Notes under the pieces: generated by a model
What the model was told of the DNA's origin: nothing
Databases searched by the model: none
Seen by the model: only the letters and a program-made list of their open reading frames with translations
In this document: positions 17,330 to 26,665 of the stretch, one piece after another
How positions within the stretch are numbered: the stretch's first letter is position 1
How the letters are laid out: each line of letters opens with the position of its first letter
Source of the DNA: Methylotenera sp.
GTDB lineage: Bacteria; Pseudomonadota; Gammaproteobacteria; Burkholderiales; Methylophilaceae
Assembly: GCA_030682715.1 (NCBI GenBank)
Contig: JAUXNQ010000003.1
Coordinates: 1-35,858, forward strand
Reading direction: 5' to 3'
Length of the DNA stretch: 35,858 nt
Made by a program: the position numbers and the translations under genes

Positions 17330-18331
17330 TCATATGGCTTTCAGTATATCTTCAACAATCTTTTTAGCATCGCCAAATACCATCATGGTTTTTTCTAAAT
17401 AAAATAACTCATTGTCTAAACCCGCATACCCTGATGCCATCGACCGTTTATTGACGATGATTGTTTTTGCTTTGTGGGCTTCTAGAATGGGCATGCCATA
17501 AATTTGGGTGCCAGGCTTTTTTGCTGCGGGATTCACCACATCATTAGCGCCAATCACAAATACCACATCGGTTTGACCAAACTCATTATTGACATCCTCC
17601 ATCTCTACCACTTGCTCATAAGGCACATCTGCCTCGGCAAGTAGTACATTCATATGGCCTGGCATTCGACCAGCTACAGGGTGGATTGCATATTTCACAT
17701 GCACGCCTTTACTAATTAATTTGCTGGTAAGCTCTTGCAACGCGTGTTGCGCACGTGAAACCGCTAATCCATAACCTGGGACAATAATCACAGTGTCTGC
17801 ATTTGACATTAAAAAAGCAACATCTTCAGCAGAGCCAGATTTCACTGGCTTTTGTACTCCATCGGATGCATCTGCGGCCACTTTCGAGCCAAAGCCGCCT
17901 AACATTACCGCAATAATTGAACGATTCATCGCTTTGCACATAATGTACGACAATATTGCGCCAGATGAACCTACGCACGCGCCAGCAATAATTAATACAG
18001 AGTTATTCATAGTAAAGCCAATGCCCGCGGCGGCCCAACCTGAGTAACTATTGAGCATGGATACCACCACTGGCATATCGGCGCCACCAATAGGAAGAAT
18101 CAGCGTGATACCTAATACTAAAGCTAACCCACACATTACTAAAAAGGCAAGTTGGCTACTTTGGCTATAGTAAAAAATACCAAAGCCAAGTATTAACAGG
18201 GCTAGCATTAAATTCAATGGATGTTGATTATTGAAATGAATTGGTTTTGCGCTAAATTTACCTGAAAGTTTTCCAAATGCAATAATTGATGCAGAAAAGG
18301 TAATTGCATTTAAAATAAATGGCCTAGAAAA
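17330..18331 (-). pseudogene. pntB: 5'-truncated NAD(P) transhydrogenase beta subunit
   Basis: The C-terminal two thirds of PntB, the membrane and NADP(H)-binding subunit of proton-translocating transhydrogenase. The NADP-binding domain is complete (GYGLAVSRAQHALQ, HPVAGRMPGHMNVLLAEA, FGQTDVVFVIGANDVVNPAA, NKRSMASGYAGLDNELF), as are several transmembrane helices. A TTG at 18217 gives only 295 aa, against about 460 in the family. Family-like sequence continues upstream in frame (ITFSASIIAFGKLSGKF...KPIHF) to about 18320, where similarity stops; a TAA lies at 18332-18334. The first 120-150 residues and the normal start are therefore missing, and no pntA is beside it. It is most likely a deletion-derived pseudogene. 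A functional copy, if needed, must be elsewhere. Confidence 0.82.
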
Positions 18332-18412
18332 TTATATTAGTCAGCGTTTATTACTTTCATTTGTGCATGATGAGTTAAAATTAAACTTACTTAAAAACCT
18401 GTGAATTGTTGA

Positions 18413-21034
18413 ATGACTATTGCGCCACCTTCCAATGTTTCTAGCTCTTTAGCACCCAACATAGAAAGTCACACGCCCATGATGCGCCAGTACCTTGGCT
18501 TAAAGGCGCAGCATCCTGATATGTTGTTGTTTTATCGTATGGGTGATTTTTATGAGCTATTTTTTGAAGATGCTGAAAAAGCCTCTCGGTTGCTTGGCAT
18601 TACCTTAACGCAGCGTGGTAGTAGTAACGGACAGCCCATTAAAATGGCAGGGGTGCCTTATCACGCAGCCGAGCAATATTTAGCTAAGCTAGCTAAAATG
18701 GGCGAGGCGGTCGCTATCTGCGAGCAAGTGGGTGACCCAGCCACCAGTAAAGGCCCAGTAGCGCGTGAAGTGGCGCGTATTTTAACGCCAGGTACGCTCA
18801 CTGATGCGGCATTGTTAGATGAATCTCGTGATAACCAATTACTCAGTATTTTTCAGGCGAACGGTGTTGTTGGTTTAGCGCGTTTAAATTTAGCCTCTGG
18901 TAGTTTTATTCTGAGTGAAATCGCAGTGGGTTTATTAGCGCAGGAAGTTGAGCGCATTGCACCTAGTGAAATATTGCTTTCGGATGACTTTCAACATGCT
19001 TCACTGAGTGCCAGTAAAGTGGCTAAACGGCGCTTAAGTACATGGCAGTTTGATTTTGATAGTGCATTTAGTACGCTAACTAAACAGTTTAATACTTATG
19101 ATTTAAATGGTTTTGGCTGTGCCGATATGCACCCTGCGATTTGTGCGGCAGGTGCTTTGCTCGATTATGTGAAACATACGCAGCGCACCACTTTGCCACA
19201 TATCAATGCCTTAAGTGTAGAAACGACCAGCGCCTATTTGCAGCTTGATGCTGCAACTAGACGTAATCTTGAAATTGATTTGACCTTACGTGGCGAGGCT
19301 AGCCCTACGCTTTACTCCTTGCTGAACACTACCCAAACAGCGATGGGGTCACGCTTGTTGCGGCATTGGCTACACCACCCCTTGCAAGACCGTAATTTAG
19401 TGATGAAACGTCATGACGCGGTTGCAGGTTTGATACAAACCAACCAACACTTGGGTTTACGGCAGACTTTAAAATCTGTGGCCGATATTGAGCGTATCAC
19501 TGCGCGTGTTGCCCTTAAAACAGCGCGCCCGAGAGATTTGTCTGGCCTAGCGGTGAGTTTGCAACAATTACCTTTGTTGCAAGCACAACTTAATCAGCAA
19601 GCTGCCAGTTTATTGCAAACCTTAGCTAGCAATCTAATACCATCCACTGCGGTAGTAAATTTGCTTACCACGGCCATTAAAGCGGAGCCTAGTGTCGTGC
19701 TCCGTGAGGGCAGTGTGATAGCGGATGGCTATGATGCCGAGCTGGATGAGTTACGTGCGATACAAACTAATCATGGTGAGTTTTTGTTGCGATTTGAAGC
19801 GGCAGAAAAAGAGCGAACAGGGATTACCAATCTTAAGGTGGAATACAACAGCGTACATGGTTTCTATATAGAAATGAGTCGCACACAGGCGGAAAGTGCG
19901 CCAGCAGAATATAGACGTCGCCAAACCCTTAAGAACGTAGAACGATTTATTACCCCTGAACTTAAAGCGTTTGAAGATAAAGTACTCAGTGCTAATGACC
20001 GCGCTTTAGCCCGTGAAAAAATGTTGTATGAACAGGTATTAGTAGCACTTGGGCAATATCTCTCGGCATTGCAAACCAATGCAGGGGCGGTGGCTAGTTT
20101 AGATGTGCTGTGTTGTTTTACCGAACGTGCCATCAGTTTAAATTATGTAGCGCCTACGTTTACAACCGAGGCTGGGTTAGAAGTGATTAATGGCCGTCAC
20201 CCTGTGGTTGAGCAGATTTCTATGCAAGCTTCAGGTCAGCCCTTTATTGGCAATGATGTATCACTTAACCCTTATCGTCAATTATTGCTGATTACAGGCC
20301 CGAATATGGGTGGTAAATCTACCTTTATGCGACAAACTGCTTTGATTGTGTTACTGGCGTATTGTGGCTGTTATGTGCCAGCAACTTCAGTAAAAATTGG
20401 TGAAATAGACCGCATCATGACCCGTATCGGTGCATCGGATGACCTTGCAGGCGGGCGTTCAACCTTTATGGTAGAAATGACCGAAACCGCTAATATTCTA
20501 CATAACGCAACTGATAAGAGTTTAGTGCTGTTAGATGAAATCGGGCGCGGTACTTCTACCTTTGACGGTTTAAGCTTAGCGTGGGCGGTTGCCAAGCAGT
20601 TGTTAGAGAAAAATCGCGCTTATACGTTGTTTGCTACGCATTATTTTGAGCTGACGCGCATTGTTGATGAGTTTAAATATGCAGCCAACGTGCATTTAGA
20701 TGCAGTGGAGCATGGCAATAATATTGTGTTTATGCACAAAGTTGAGGAAGGCGCAGCGAATCAAAGCTATGGCCTGCAAGTTGCGCAACTTGCGGGGATT
20801 CCTAAGCCCGTTATTAGTGCGGCTAAAAGAAAATTAGCACAATTAGAGCTAAATCAGGTGGCTAATCAAGATGCAACGGCAGTACCGCAAGTCGATATGT
20901 TCATGATGAACGAGCAGCTTGAGGACGCTCCATTACATCCAGTGCTCGCTGAATTAGAGTCGCTACAGGTTGATGACCTCACGCCTAAGCAGGCTTTAGA
21001 TATGCTGTACAGGCTAAAAGCGGCTGTCAATTAA
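18413..21034 (+). CDS. mutS: DNA mismatch repair protein MutS
   Basis: An 873-aa MutS of normal length. The mismatch-wedging F-x-E motif is GDFYELF (45-51). The ATPase has Walker [10 protein letters not shown] (about 629-637), the conserved segment [18 protein letters not shown], Walker B with the signature [14 protein letters not shown] (about 705-718) and the FATHYFEL histidine switch. It recognises mismatches and small loops and recruits MutL. The ATG start gives about 20 extra residues before [16 protein letters not shown], common in betaproteobacteria. There is no lesion, which is notable because the adjacent DNA on the left (pntB remnant) is damaged. It is followed by the regulatory region of the nitrate locus. 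Confidence 0.97.
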   Translation: MTIAPPSNVSSSLAPNIESHTPMMRQYLGLKAQHPDMLLFYRMGDFYELFFEDAEKASRLLGITLTQRGSSNGQPIKMAGVPYHAAEQYLAKLAKMGEAVAICEQVGDPATSKGPVAREVARILTPGTLTDAALLDESRDNQLLSIFQANGVVGLARLNLASGSFILSEIAVGLLAQEVERIAPSEILLSDDFQHASLSASKVAKRRLSTWQFDFDSAFSTLTKQFNTYDLNGFGCADMHPAICAAGALLDYVKHTQRTTLPHINALSVETTSAYLQLDAATRRNLEIDLTLRGEASPTLYSLLNTTQTAMGSRLLRHWLHHPLQDRNLVMKRHDAVAGLIQTNQHLGLRQTLKSVADIERITARVALKTARPRDLSGLAVSLQQLPLLQAQLNQQAASLLQTLASNLIPSTAVVNLLTTAIKAEPSVVLREGSVIADGYDAELDELRAIQTNHGEFLLRFEAAEKERTGITNLKVEYNSVHGFYIEMSRTQAESAPAEYRRRQTLKNVERFITPELKAFEDKVLSANDRALAREKMLYEQVLVALGQYLSALQTNAGAVASLDVLCCFTERAISLNYVAPTFTTEAGLEVINGRHPVVEQISMQASGQPFIGNDVSLNPYRQLLLITGPNMGGKSTFMRQTALIVLLAYCGCYVPATSVKIGEIDRIMTRIGASDDLAGGRSTFMVEMTETANILHNATDKSLVLLDEIGRGTSTFDGLSLAWAVAKQLLEKNRAYTLFATHYFELTRIVDEFKYAANVHLDAVEHGNNIVFMHKVEEGAANQSYGLQVAQLAGIPKPVISAAKRKLAQLELNQVANQDATAVPQVDMFMMNEQLEDAPLHPVLAELESLQVDDLTPKQALDMLYRLKAAVN

Positions 21035-21161
21035 GTGTAGGAATGACAGCCCATGTTTGTAAAAGCTAGTTAGCAAGCCAAAGTTACTACCTCCGTTATT
21101 TACTCTCAACCTTGGGGCGCATCATTAAGTGCGCTTTATCTTGATACAAGAGTGAGCGTGC

Positions 21162-21176
21162 GCACCTTATTTGTGC
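21162..21176 (+). promoter_or_regulatory. NtrC-type enhancer site upstream of nasT
   Basis: GCAC-CTTATTT-GTGC is a perfect match to the NtrC core GCAC-N7-GTGC. It is centred about 120 bp upstream of the predicted transcription start of the sigma-54 promoter at 21262-21279, a typical enhancer distance. A second, weaker dyad, GCGCA-N8-TGCGC, lies at 21117-21134. Confidence 0.7.
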
Positions 21177-21261
21177 AAATAGCCAACGCTGAAGCTATTG
21201 CCTTAACTTCATAAAACACGCTATTGCATATTAAACAAGTGCTTAAGCTGTATTTTTGTAG

Positions 21262-21279
21262 TTGGCACAGCTATTGCTT
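21262..21279 (+). promoter_or_regulatory. Sigma-54 (RpoN) promoter of nasT
   Basis: TTGGCAC-AGCTA-TTGCTT matches the -24/-12 consensus TGGCAC-N5-TTGCW, with GG (21264-21265) and GC (21276-21277) separated by exactly 10 bases. Transcription should begin near 21289, about 22 bp before the nasT ATG. It implies nitrogen-limitation control by NtrC of nasT and, by readthrough, of nrtABC. Confidence 0.82.
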
Positions 21280-21310
21280 ATATTAGCTCAGTCGATTGAG
21301 TTAAGCTGCT

Positions 21311-21886
21311 ATGTTAAAAGTAATGATTGTTGATAATAATTTGGAGCGTGTTAAACCACTCAAGCAGTCATTGCTTGATAACGGTTACGACGTGATTGCG
21401 CATCTAAGAGATACTATCAACTTAAATGATGCATGCAGTAAATTGCAACCAGATGTTGTGGTGATTGATACAGATTCACCAAGTCGAGATACTTTAGAAC
21501 ATATCTGTGTCATGACGATGAATGACCCACGTCCTGTGATGATGTTTACACATGACGGTGATAAAGAGCAGATTAAATTGGCAACGCAAGCAGGTGTGTG
21601 TGCTTATGTGGTAGGTAATTTACCCAATGAGCGTTTGCAACCAGTGATTAATGCAGCGGTTGCTAGGTTTGAAGAATTTAAGAATTTACGTGTTGCCTTG
21701 CAAGAGGCTAATACCAAGTTAAGTGAACGTAAAGTGATTGAACGCGCAAAAGGTTTGATCATGAAACAGCGCAACGTTGATGAAAATGAAGCGTATAGCA
21801 TGTTAAGAAAGATGGCGATGGAAAAACATACGCGCATCGGGTCTTTAGCAGCACAAATTGTTGAAGCAGCACAGTTGCTACTTTAG
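21311..21886 (+). CDS. nasT: NasT-type ANTAR antitermination regulator
   Basis: A 191-aa regulator: a receiver-like domain (about 1-120) and an ANTAR domain (about 130-190, ERAKGLIMKQRNVDENEAYS). The receiver is degenerate as in known NasT proteins: the segment VVVIDTDSPSRDTLE keeps an Asp, but the acidic pocket reads VDNN and the usual Lys is replaced (VVGNLPNERL). NasT proteins are controlled by the nitrate-binding protein NasS rather than by phosphorylation; no nasS is found in this window. Its expected target, a hexaloop leader, starts about 40 bp past its stop codon, before nrtA. It is expressed from a sigma-54 promoter. The family assignment is firm; the signal input here is unresolved. 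Confidence 0.9.
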   Translation: MLKVMIVDNNLERVKPLKQSLLDNGYDVIAHLRDTINLNDACSKLQPDVVVIDTDSPSRDTLEHICVMTMNDPRPVMMFTHDGDKEQIKLATQAGVCAYVVGNLPNERLQPVINAAVARFEEFKNLRVALQEANTKLSERKVIERAKGLIMKQRNVDENEAYSMLRKMAMEKHTRIGSLAAQIVEAAQLLL

Positions 21887-21927
21887 CTGATAAAAAATTT
21901 AAGCATTTGTTGGTGGTTGAGTCCAAA

Positions 21928-22020
21928 AGTCCAATGACGGACTGGTGAACTAAATCATCCAAGCAGTAAAGAAGAGCCAATGGTGGCTCAGATCATGTAA
22001 TACAAGACAAAGGCGTCTTG
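21928..22020 (+). ncRNA. ANTAR-responsive leader RNA with three hexaloop hairpins
   Basis: Three hairpins carry six-base loops with A at position 1 and G at position 4, the ANTAR recognition signature: AGTCC-AATGAC-GGACT (21928-21943), GAGCC-AATGGT-GGCTC (21974-21989) and CAAGAC-AAAGGC-GTCTTG (22003-22020). Hairpins 2 and 3 are 13 bases apart, the arrangement expected of an ANTAR pair; hairpin 1 is an extra, 30 bases further up. Hairpin 3 uses bases 22012-22020, which also form the 5' arm of the terminator, so the two structures exclude each other. Binding of NasT to the hairpins would keep the terminator open and allow nrtABC transcription. Confidence 0.87.
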
Positions 22021-22077
22021 ATAAGCAATTAACTCTTTCATTTAGGGTTAGTTCAACTTATCAGACGCCTTTTTTTT
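22012..22077 (+). terminator. Regulated intrinsic terminator before nrtA
   Basis: GGCGTCTTGATAAG (22012-22025) pairs with CTTATCAGACGCC (22057-22069), one bulged base, a 31-base loop, followed by eight T residues (22070-22077). It is the attenuator of the nrt operon. Its 5' arm overlaps the third ANTAR hairpin. Confidence 0.9.
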
Positions 22078-22119
22078 ATGAATTTTTTAGATTGTTTGGA
22101 TTATTTTAGGAGATCTAAG

Positions 22120-23424
22120 ATGGGCAATGACAATATCAGTAACAAAGTAATTACGTTGGATCAGAAGCCAGATGTGGTGGTTGATCCTGCGAGACGTGAC
22201 TTTTTTAAAATGAGTGCAGCGGGCGCATTTGGAGCAGCAGCCATGATGGGGTTAGTACCAAACGGTATTCGTACACAAGCGTATGCAGCAGGATCTGACG
22301 CGCCAGAAATTACTGATGTAAAAATTGGTTTTATTCCACTCACAGACTGTGCGCCGATTATCGTGGCGGCAGAAATGGGCTTTGATAAGAAATACGGCAT
22401 CAAAATTACCCCTTCAAAAGAAGCGTCATGGGCGGCAGTGCGTGACAAAGTATCTAATGGTGAGTTGCATGCAGCACATATTCTGTACGGTATGGTGTAT
22501 GGCGTACAGCTAGGCATTGGCGGTCAGCAAAAAGACATGGCGATGCTCATGAGCTTAAACAATAATGGGCAAGGCATTACACTTTCTAGCCAGCTCAAAG
22601 AAAAAGGTGTGAAAGATGGTAAGAGTCTTAAACGTTTAATTGATAACGAAAACCGCGACTATACCTTTGCACAAACTTTCCCAACTGGTACACATGCAAT
22701 GTGGTTGAACTACTGGTTAGCTGCAAACGGCATCAACCCAGTAAAGGATGTAAAAAACATTGTAGTGCCTCCACCGCAAATGGTGGCCAATATGCGTATT
22801 GGTAATATGGATGGTTACTGTGTTGGTGAGCCTTGGAACGCTAGGGCGATTTTCGATAAAGTAGGATTTACTGTCGCAACAACACAAGATATCTGGGTAG
22901 ATCATCCTGAGAAAGTGTTAGGTAGTACTGCTGAGTTCGTAGAGAAGAACCCAAATACTGCACGTGCAATGATTATGGCGATTCTTGATGCATGTCGTTA
23001 TATCGATGCTACAGAAAACCGTGCGAAAGTGGCTAAACTGATTTCAGGTAAAGCTTACGTCAATGCACCAGAACAAGTGATTGCAGGCCGTTTTGTGGGT
23101 GACTACGACAATGGCAACGGCAAAGTATGGAAAGACCCTAACTACATGAAGTTCTTTAGTGACGGTAAAGTGAACTATCCATATTTATCTGATGGTATGT
23201 GGTTCTTAACACAGCATAAACGTTGGGGCTTGCTCAAATCTGATCCTGATTACTTAGGGGTTGCCACTAAGATCAACCAAGTAAAACTTTACTCTGAAGC
23301 TGCATCGCAACTAGGGATTAGTGTGCCGAAAAGCGCGATGCGTAGCAGTAAGTTAATGGATGGCGTAGTGTGGGATGGCTCTAATCCAGCTGCTTATGCT
23401 GCATCGTTCAAGATTAAAGTGTAA
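22120..23424 (+). CDS. nrtA: NrtA-type nitrate-binding protein of an ABC transporter, Tat-exported
   Basis: A periplasmic substrate-binding protein of the NrtA/nitrate-sulfonate-taurine class, 434 aa. I choose the ATG at 22120 because AGGAG (22108-22112) lies seven bases upstream; an earlier in-frame ATG at 22078 abuts the terminator T tract and has no ribosome site. The N-terminus has a twin-arginine signal, ARRDFFK (24-30) with a hydrophobic stretch, and probable cleavage near AYA-AG (about 55-57). Family motifs include IGFIPLTDCAPIIVAAEMGF and the TGTHAMWLNYWL segment. It should capture nitrate (possibly nitrite) for NrtB/NrtC. It is controlled by the leader at 21928-22077. A cytoplasmic NasS role is unlikely given the signal peptide. 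Confidence 0.9.
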   Translation: MGNDNISNKVITLDQKPDVVVDPARRDFFKMSAAGAFGAAAMMGLVPNGIRTQAYAAGSDAPEITDVKIGFIPLTDCAPIIVAAEMGFDKKYGIKITPSKEASWAAVRDKVSNGELHAAHILYGMVYGVQLGIGGQQKDMAMLMSLNNNGQGITLSSQLKEKGVKDGKSLKRLIDNENRDYTFAQTFPTGTHAMWLNYWLAANGINPVKDVKNIVVPPPQMVANMRIGNMDGYCVGEPWNARAIFDKVGFTVATTQDIWVDHPEKVLGSTAEFVEKNPNTARAMIMAILDACRYIDATENRAKVAKLISGKAYVNAPEQVIAGRFVGDYDNGNGKVWKDPNYMKFFSDGKVNYPYLSDGMWFLTQHKRWGLLKSDPDYLGVATKINQVKLYSEAASQLGISVPKSAMRSSKLMDGVVWDGSNPAAYAASFKIKV

Positions 23425-23469
23425 GCCATGAAGCATTGCACAAATAGAGTTGCGCCTTAAGGAGTTGAA

Positions 23470-24312
23470 ATGACAAATACTGTAAATAAAATAATGCCTA
23501 CCGCTAAACCTTTCTCTTTAAGCAGTTCTCGTAGTTTAAATACGCAGGCTTATCGCTTTTTTGGATGGGTGCTGCCGCCAATTTTTGGGTTGTTCTTGCT
23601 GGTTGTAATTTGGGCCTTGATAGCAGAACATACACCAGAGTTGCCAGGGCCAATTAAAACTTGGGTCTCTGCGGTTGAATTGTTTAGTGATCCGTTTTAC
23701 GACCATGGTATCAATGATAAAGGGGTGGGTTGGAATATCCTGGCATCACTGCAACGTGTTGGTTTGGGTTTTGGCTTAGCTGCATTAATTGGTATCCCGC
23801 TTGGTTTTATTATCGGCCGTTTTGAGTTTGTGGCAAGAATGACTGCGCCAGTGATCAGCTTGTTACGTCCGGTCTCACCACTTGCATGGTTACCAATTGG
23901 TTTGCTGGTGTTTAAAGCAGCAAATCCTGCGGCGATATGGGTAATCTTTATTTCGGCAGTATGGCCCATGATTATCAACACAGCAGTTGGCGTAAGTAAA
24001 GTCCCACAAGACTATATGAACGTGGCTAAAGTGTTGAACCTAAGTGAATGGAAAATTGTGACTAAAATACTGTTTCCGTTTGTGTTGCCTTACATGATGA
24101 CTGGTGTGCGCCTATCTATCGGTGTTGCATGGTTAGTGATTGTTGCGGCAGAAATGTTGACAGGTGGGGTTGGTATCGGTTTCTGGGTGTGGGATGAGTG
24201 GAATAACTTAAATGTTGAACACATCATCATCGCAATTTTTATTGTAGGGATTGTTGGTTTGTTGCTTGAGTTAATGCTCACGCAAATCGCTAAACGATTT
24301 AGCTACGAATAA
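23470..24312 (+). CDS. nrtB: NrtB-type ABC transporter permease
   Basis: A 280-aa inner-membrane permease of the BPD/SsuC-like family, with about six transmembrane helices and the coupling-loop region ISAVWPMIINTAVGVSKVPQ contacting the ATPase. It forms the channel of the nitrate importer with NrtA and NrtC. AAGGAG stands a few bases before the ATG; the gap to nrtA is 45 bp and to nrtC 28 bp, consistent with one operon. A cytoplasmic tail of about 30 residues precedes the first helix. Substrate assignment comes from the neighbouring genes. Confidence 0.91.
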   Translation: MTNTVNKIMPTAKPFSLSSSRSLNTQAYRFFGWVLPPIFGLFLLVVIWALIAEHTPELPGPIKTWVSAVELFSDPFYDHGINDKGVGWNILASLQRVGLGFGLAALIGIPLGFIIGRFEFVARMTAPVISLLRPVSPLAWLPIGLLVFKAANPAAIWVIFISAVWPMIINTAVGVSKVPQDYMNVAKVLNLSEWKIVTKILFPFVLPYMMTGVRLSIGVAWLVIVAAEMLTGGVGIGFWVWDEWNNLNVEHIIIAIFIVGIVGLLLELMLTQIAKRFSYE

Positions 24313-24340
24313 CACACTTAAATATCCTTTAGGAACGATC

Positions 24341-25144
24341 ATGGAAAAAGCAAACGCTGACAAATATGTACAACTAGAGCACGTGGATATGACCTTTAAT
24401 ACCAAAAAAGGGACATTCAATGCGCTTAAGGGTATTAATCTTAATATTAAAGAAGGCGAGTTCATTTCAATTATTGGGCACTCTGGTTGTGGTAAATCTA
24501 CAGTGCTGAATTTAATCGCAGGCTTGTTGCAACCGTCAGAAGGCTTGTTGTTCTGCGCAGGCCGTGAAATTGCAGGGCCTGGGCCTGAGCGAGCAGTCGT
24601 GTTCCAAAATCACTCTTTATTACCATGGCTAACTTGTTTTGAAAACGTGTATCTCGCAGTAGAACGCGTATTTAGCACCGAGACCAAAGCACAACTTGAG
24701 GCGCGCACGCATGCCGCTATCGAGTTGGTAGGGCTGTCACACTCTAGCGACAAACGACCTAATGAAATTTCAGGTGGGATGAAGCAGCGTGTTGGCATTG
24801 CCCGCGCTTTGGCCATGGAGCCAAAGGTACTGCTATTAGATGAGCCATTTGGTGCGTTAGATGCGCTAACCCGCGCTAACTTGCAAGATGAGTTGATGAA
24901 GATTATGGCGAAGTCAGGTTGTACCGCAGTGATGGTCACGCACGATGTGGATGAGGCTGTATTGTTATCAGACCGTGTTGTGATGATGACTAACGGACCA
25001 AGTGCAACTATCGGCGAAATTCTAGAAGTTAAATTGCCGCGACCAAGAGCACGTTTAGCATTGGCAGAAGATCAAGAATATAACCATTTACGTAGTGAAG
25101 TATTGCGCTTCTTATATGAGCGCCATGCTAAAAAATCAGCATAA
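24341..25144 (+). CDS. nrtC: NrtC/NrtD-type ABC transporter ATPase
   Basis: A 267-aa single-domain ATPase: Walker A GHSGCGKST (about 46-54), Q-loop VFQNHSLLPW, signature EISGGMKQRVGIARAL, Walker B VLLLDEPFGALD and switch His in VTHD. It powers the NrtAB nitrate importer. Cyanobacterial NrtC carries an extra C-terminal NrtA-like regulatory domain; this protein lacks it and by length resembles NrtD, so it probably acts as a homodimer. AGGAACG precedes the ATG. The name nrtC is used for position in the operon only. Confidence 0.9.
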   Translation: MEKANADKYVQLEHVDMTFNTKKGTFNALKGINLNIKEGEFISIIGHSGCGKSTVLNLIAGLLQPSEGLLFCAGREIAGPGPERAVVFQNHSLLPWLTCFENVYLAVERVFSTETKAQLEARTHAAIELVGLSHSSDKRPNEISGGMKQRVGIARALAMEPKVLLLDEPFGALDALTRANLQDELMKIMAKSGCTAVMVTHDVDEAVLLSDRVVMMTNGPSATIGEILEVKLPRPRARLALAEDQEYNHLRSEVLRFLYERHAKKSA

Positions 25145-25193
25145 AAATCATTGATTTAACAATTACGATATCAAATTATAAAGGAATATGAAA

Positions 25194-26624
25194 ATGAAAA
25201 CCAAAGCAACATTCAAAATAAATATGGTCATGGTTTGCACATTAGCCGCATTGGCAGGCATTGCGCAATCAGCTTACGCAGAGGAAGAGACAGTTGCTGA
25301 ATATACATTTTTAGATGCCATTAAAGATGGTAAGCAAATGACGAATTTTCGTTTACGTTACGAAAACGTGAATCAAGAGGCATTTAGCGGTGGCAAGCGA
25401 CTTGATACAGGCGAAGCATTTACCCTACGTAGCTTGATTGGCTGGCAAACTGCGCCATACAAAAACTTTAGTTTTGGTGCGCAAATCACTGATGTTCACG
25501 AGTTTAACGATAACTTTAATGACCGCAGAGGTAATCTCCCTGAGCATAATAACGGCACAGCAAGCTCTAGCCCTAATAAGGCACGCTACCCTAATATTGT
25601 AGACCCAGGCTTTACCGATATTAATCAACTTTATGTGGATTGGACAGGTATTAAAAACACTAAAGTGCGTTTAGGTCGTCAACAGGTTAACTTAGATAAC
25701 GTCCGTTTTGTTGGCGACATTGCCTTTAGACAAAACATGCAAGTGTTTGATGGCGTTACTGTGTTAAATAAAAGTATTCCAAACGTAGAAATTTTCGCAG
25801 CACACTTTGATAAAGTGCGCCAAATTACCACCAAAGATCGTCATGGCAATATTGATATTGTGAATGCAAAATATCGCATTTCACCATCAGAGTCATTAAC
25901 TGGTTATGGCTACTTCGTGGACGTGGCTAACTTGGGTCAAAATGGTGGTGATGCTACTGTAACCGCCTCAACTGCTGCACAAGGTGGTAACGGTTTAGGT
26001 CCTAGTAAAGACTTGAATAGATCAGCAACGACTGATGCCAGCAGCAAAACTTTTGGTGCGCGTTTAGATGGTGTACGTGCGATTAATCCTGATTGGAAAA
26101 TGCTCTATACAGCAGAATACGCAAGACAAAGTGATTTGGCTGGTGGTAGTCCGCTAATTGATGCGCACTATTTCAAATTGGGTGGTGGTGCGGCGTATGG
26201 TGGATGGTCATTACGTTTGGATCATGAAAAACTTTCTAGTAACGATGGGCAGTATGCATTCCAGACGCCACTAGGTACTAACCATCTATTCCAAGGTTGG
26301 TCAGATCACTTTTTAGCAACGCCGCGTCAAGGTATGGAAGATACTTTTGTCACTGTTGCTGGGGCTATCGATAAATTTAAGCTTTATGCTGAATATCATG
26401 TCTTTAAATCTGACGAAAAATATCAATCTATGAATGGTAAGTTTGGTGATAAGTATGGTACTGAGTTTGATGCTAGCGTAGCTTATCCATTTAACGATAA
26501 ATTATTGGGCAAGGTTGAGTACGCTAACTTTAGAGAAAGTGATGTATACGGTACGAGCTTACAAGGCGCTGCACGTAAAGGCGACAAAGAAGTTATTTGG
26601 GTGACTGGTATGTACACATTCTAA
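25194..26624 (+). CDS. Outer-membrane porin of the alginate-export type in the nitrate operon
   Basis: An outer-membrane beta-barrel protein of about 476 aa. Two ATGs stand at 25188 and 25194; AAGGA (25181-25185) is too close to the first, so I prefer the second. A signal peptide with a hydrophobic core (VMVCTLAALAGIAQS) ends at AYA-EE. The mature chain has alternating aromatic/polar strands, the segments VRLGRQQVNLDN and FDGVTVLN typical of the alginate_exp family, and a C-terminal Phe (TGMYTF) as needed for barrel insertion. It lies 49 bp after the ATPase gene, so it probably supplies nitrate or nitrite passage across the outer membrane; real alginate export is unlikely here. Confidence 0.82.
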   Translation: MKTKATFKINMVMVCTLAALAGIAQSAYAEEETVAEYTFLDAIKDGKQMTNFRLRYENVNQEAFSGGKRLDTGEAFTLRSLIGWQTAPYKNFSFGAQITDVHEFNDNFNDRRGNLPEHNNGTASSSPNKARYPNIVDPGFTDINQLYVDWTGIKNTKVRLGRQQVNLDNVRFVGDIAFRQNMQVFDGVTVLNKSIPNVEIFAAHFDKVRQITTKDRHGNIDIVNAKYRISPSESLTGYGYFVDVANLGQNGGDATVTASTAAQGGNGLGPSKDLNRSATTDASSKTFGARLDGVRAINPDWKMLYTAEYARQSDLAGGSPLIDAHYFKLGGGAAYGGWSLRLDHEKLSSNDGQYAFQTPLGTNHLFQGWSDHFLATPRQGMEDTFVTVAGAIDKFKLYAEYHVFKSDEKYQSMNGKFGDKYGTEFDASVAYPFNDKLLGKVEYANFRESDVYGTSLQGAARKGDKEVIWVTGMYTF

Positions 26625-26665
26625 ATAGCATCTAGATTTTGTTTTAGGTGTTTTAGTGTTAGAAA

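Noticed and set aside
22078-22119. Upstream ATG as the start of nrtA
   Set aside because: It directly follows the terminator T tract and lacks a ribosome site, whereas AGGAG precedes the ATG at 22120 and that start gives a normal Tat signal.
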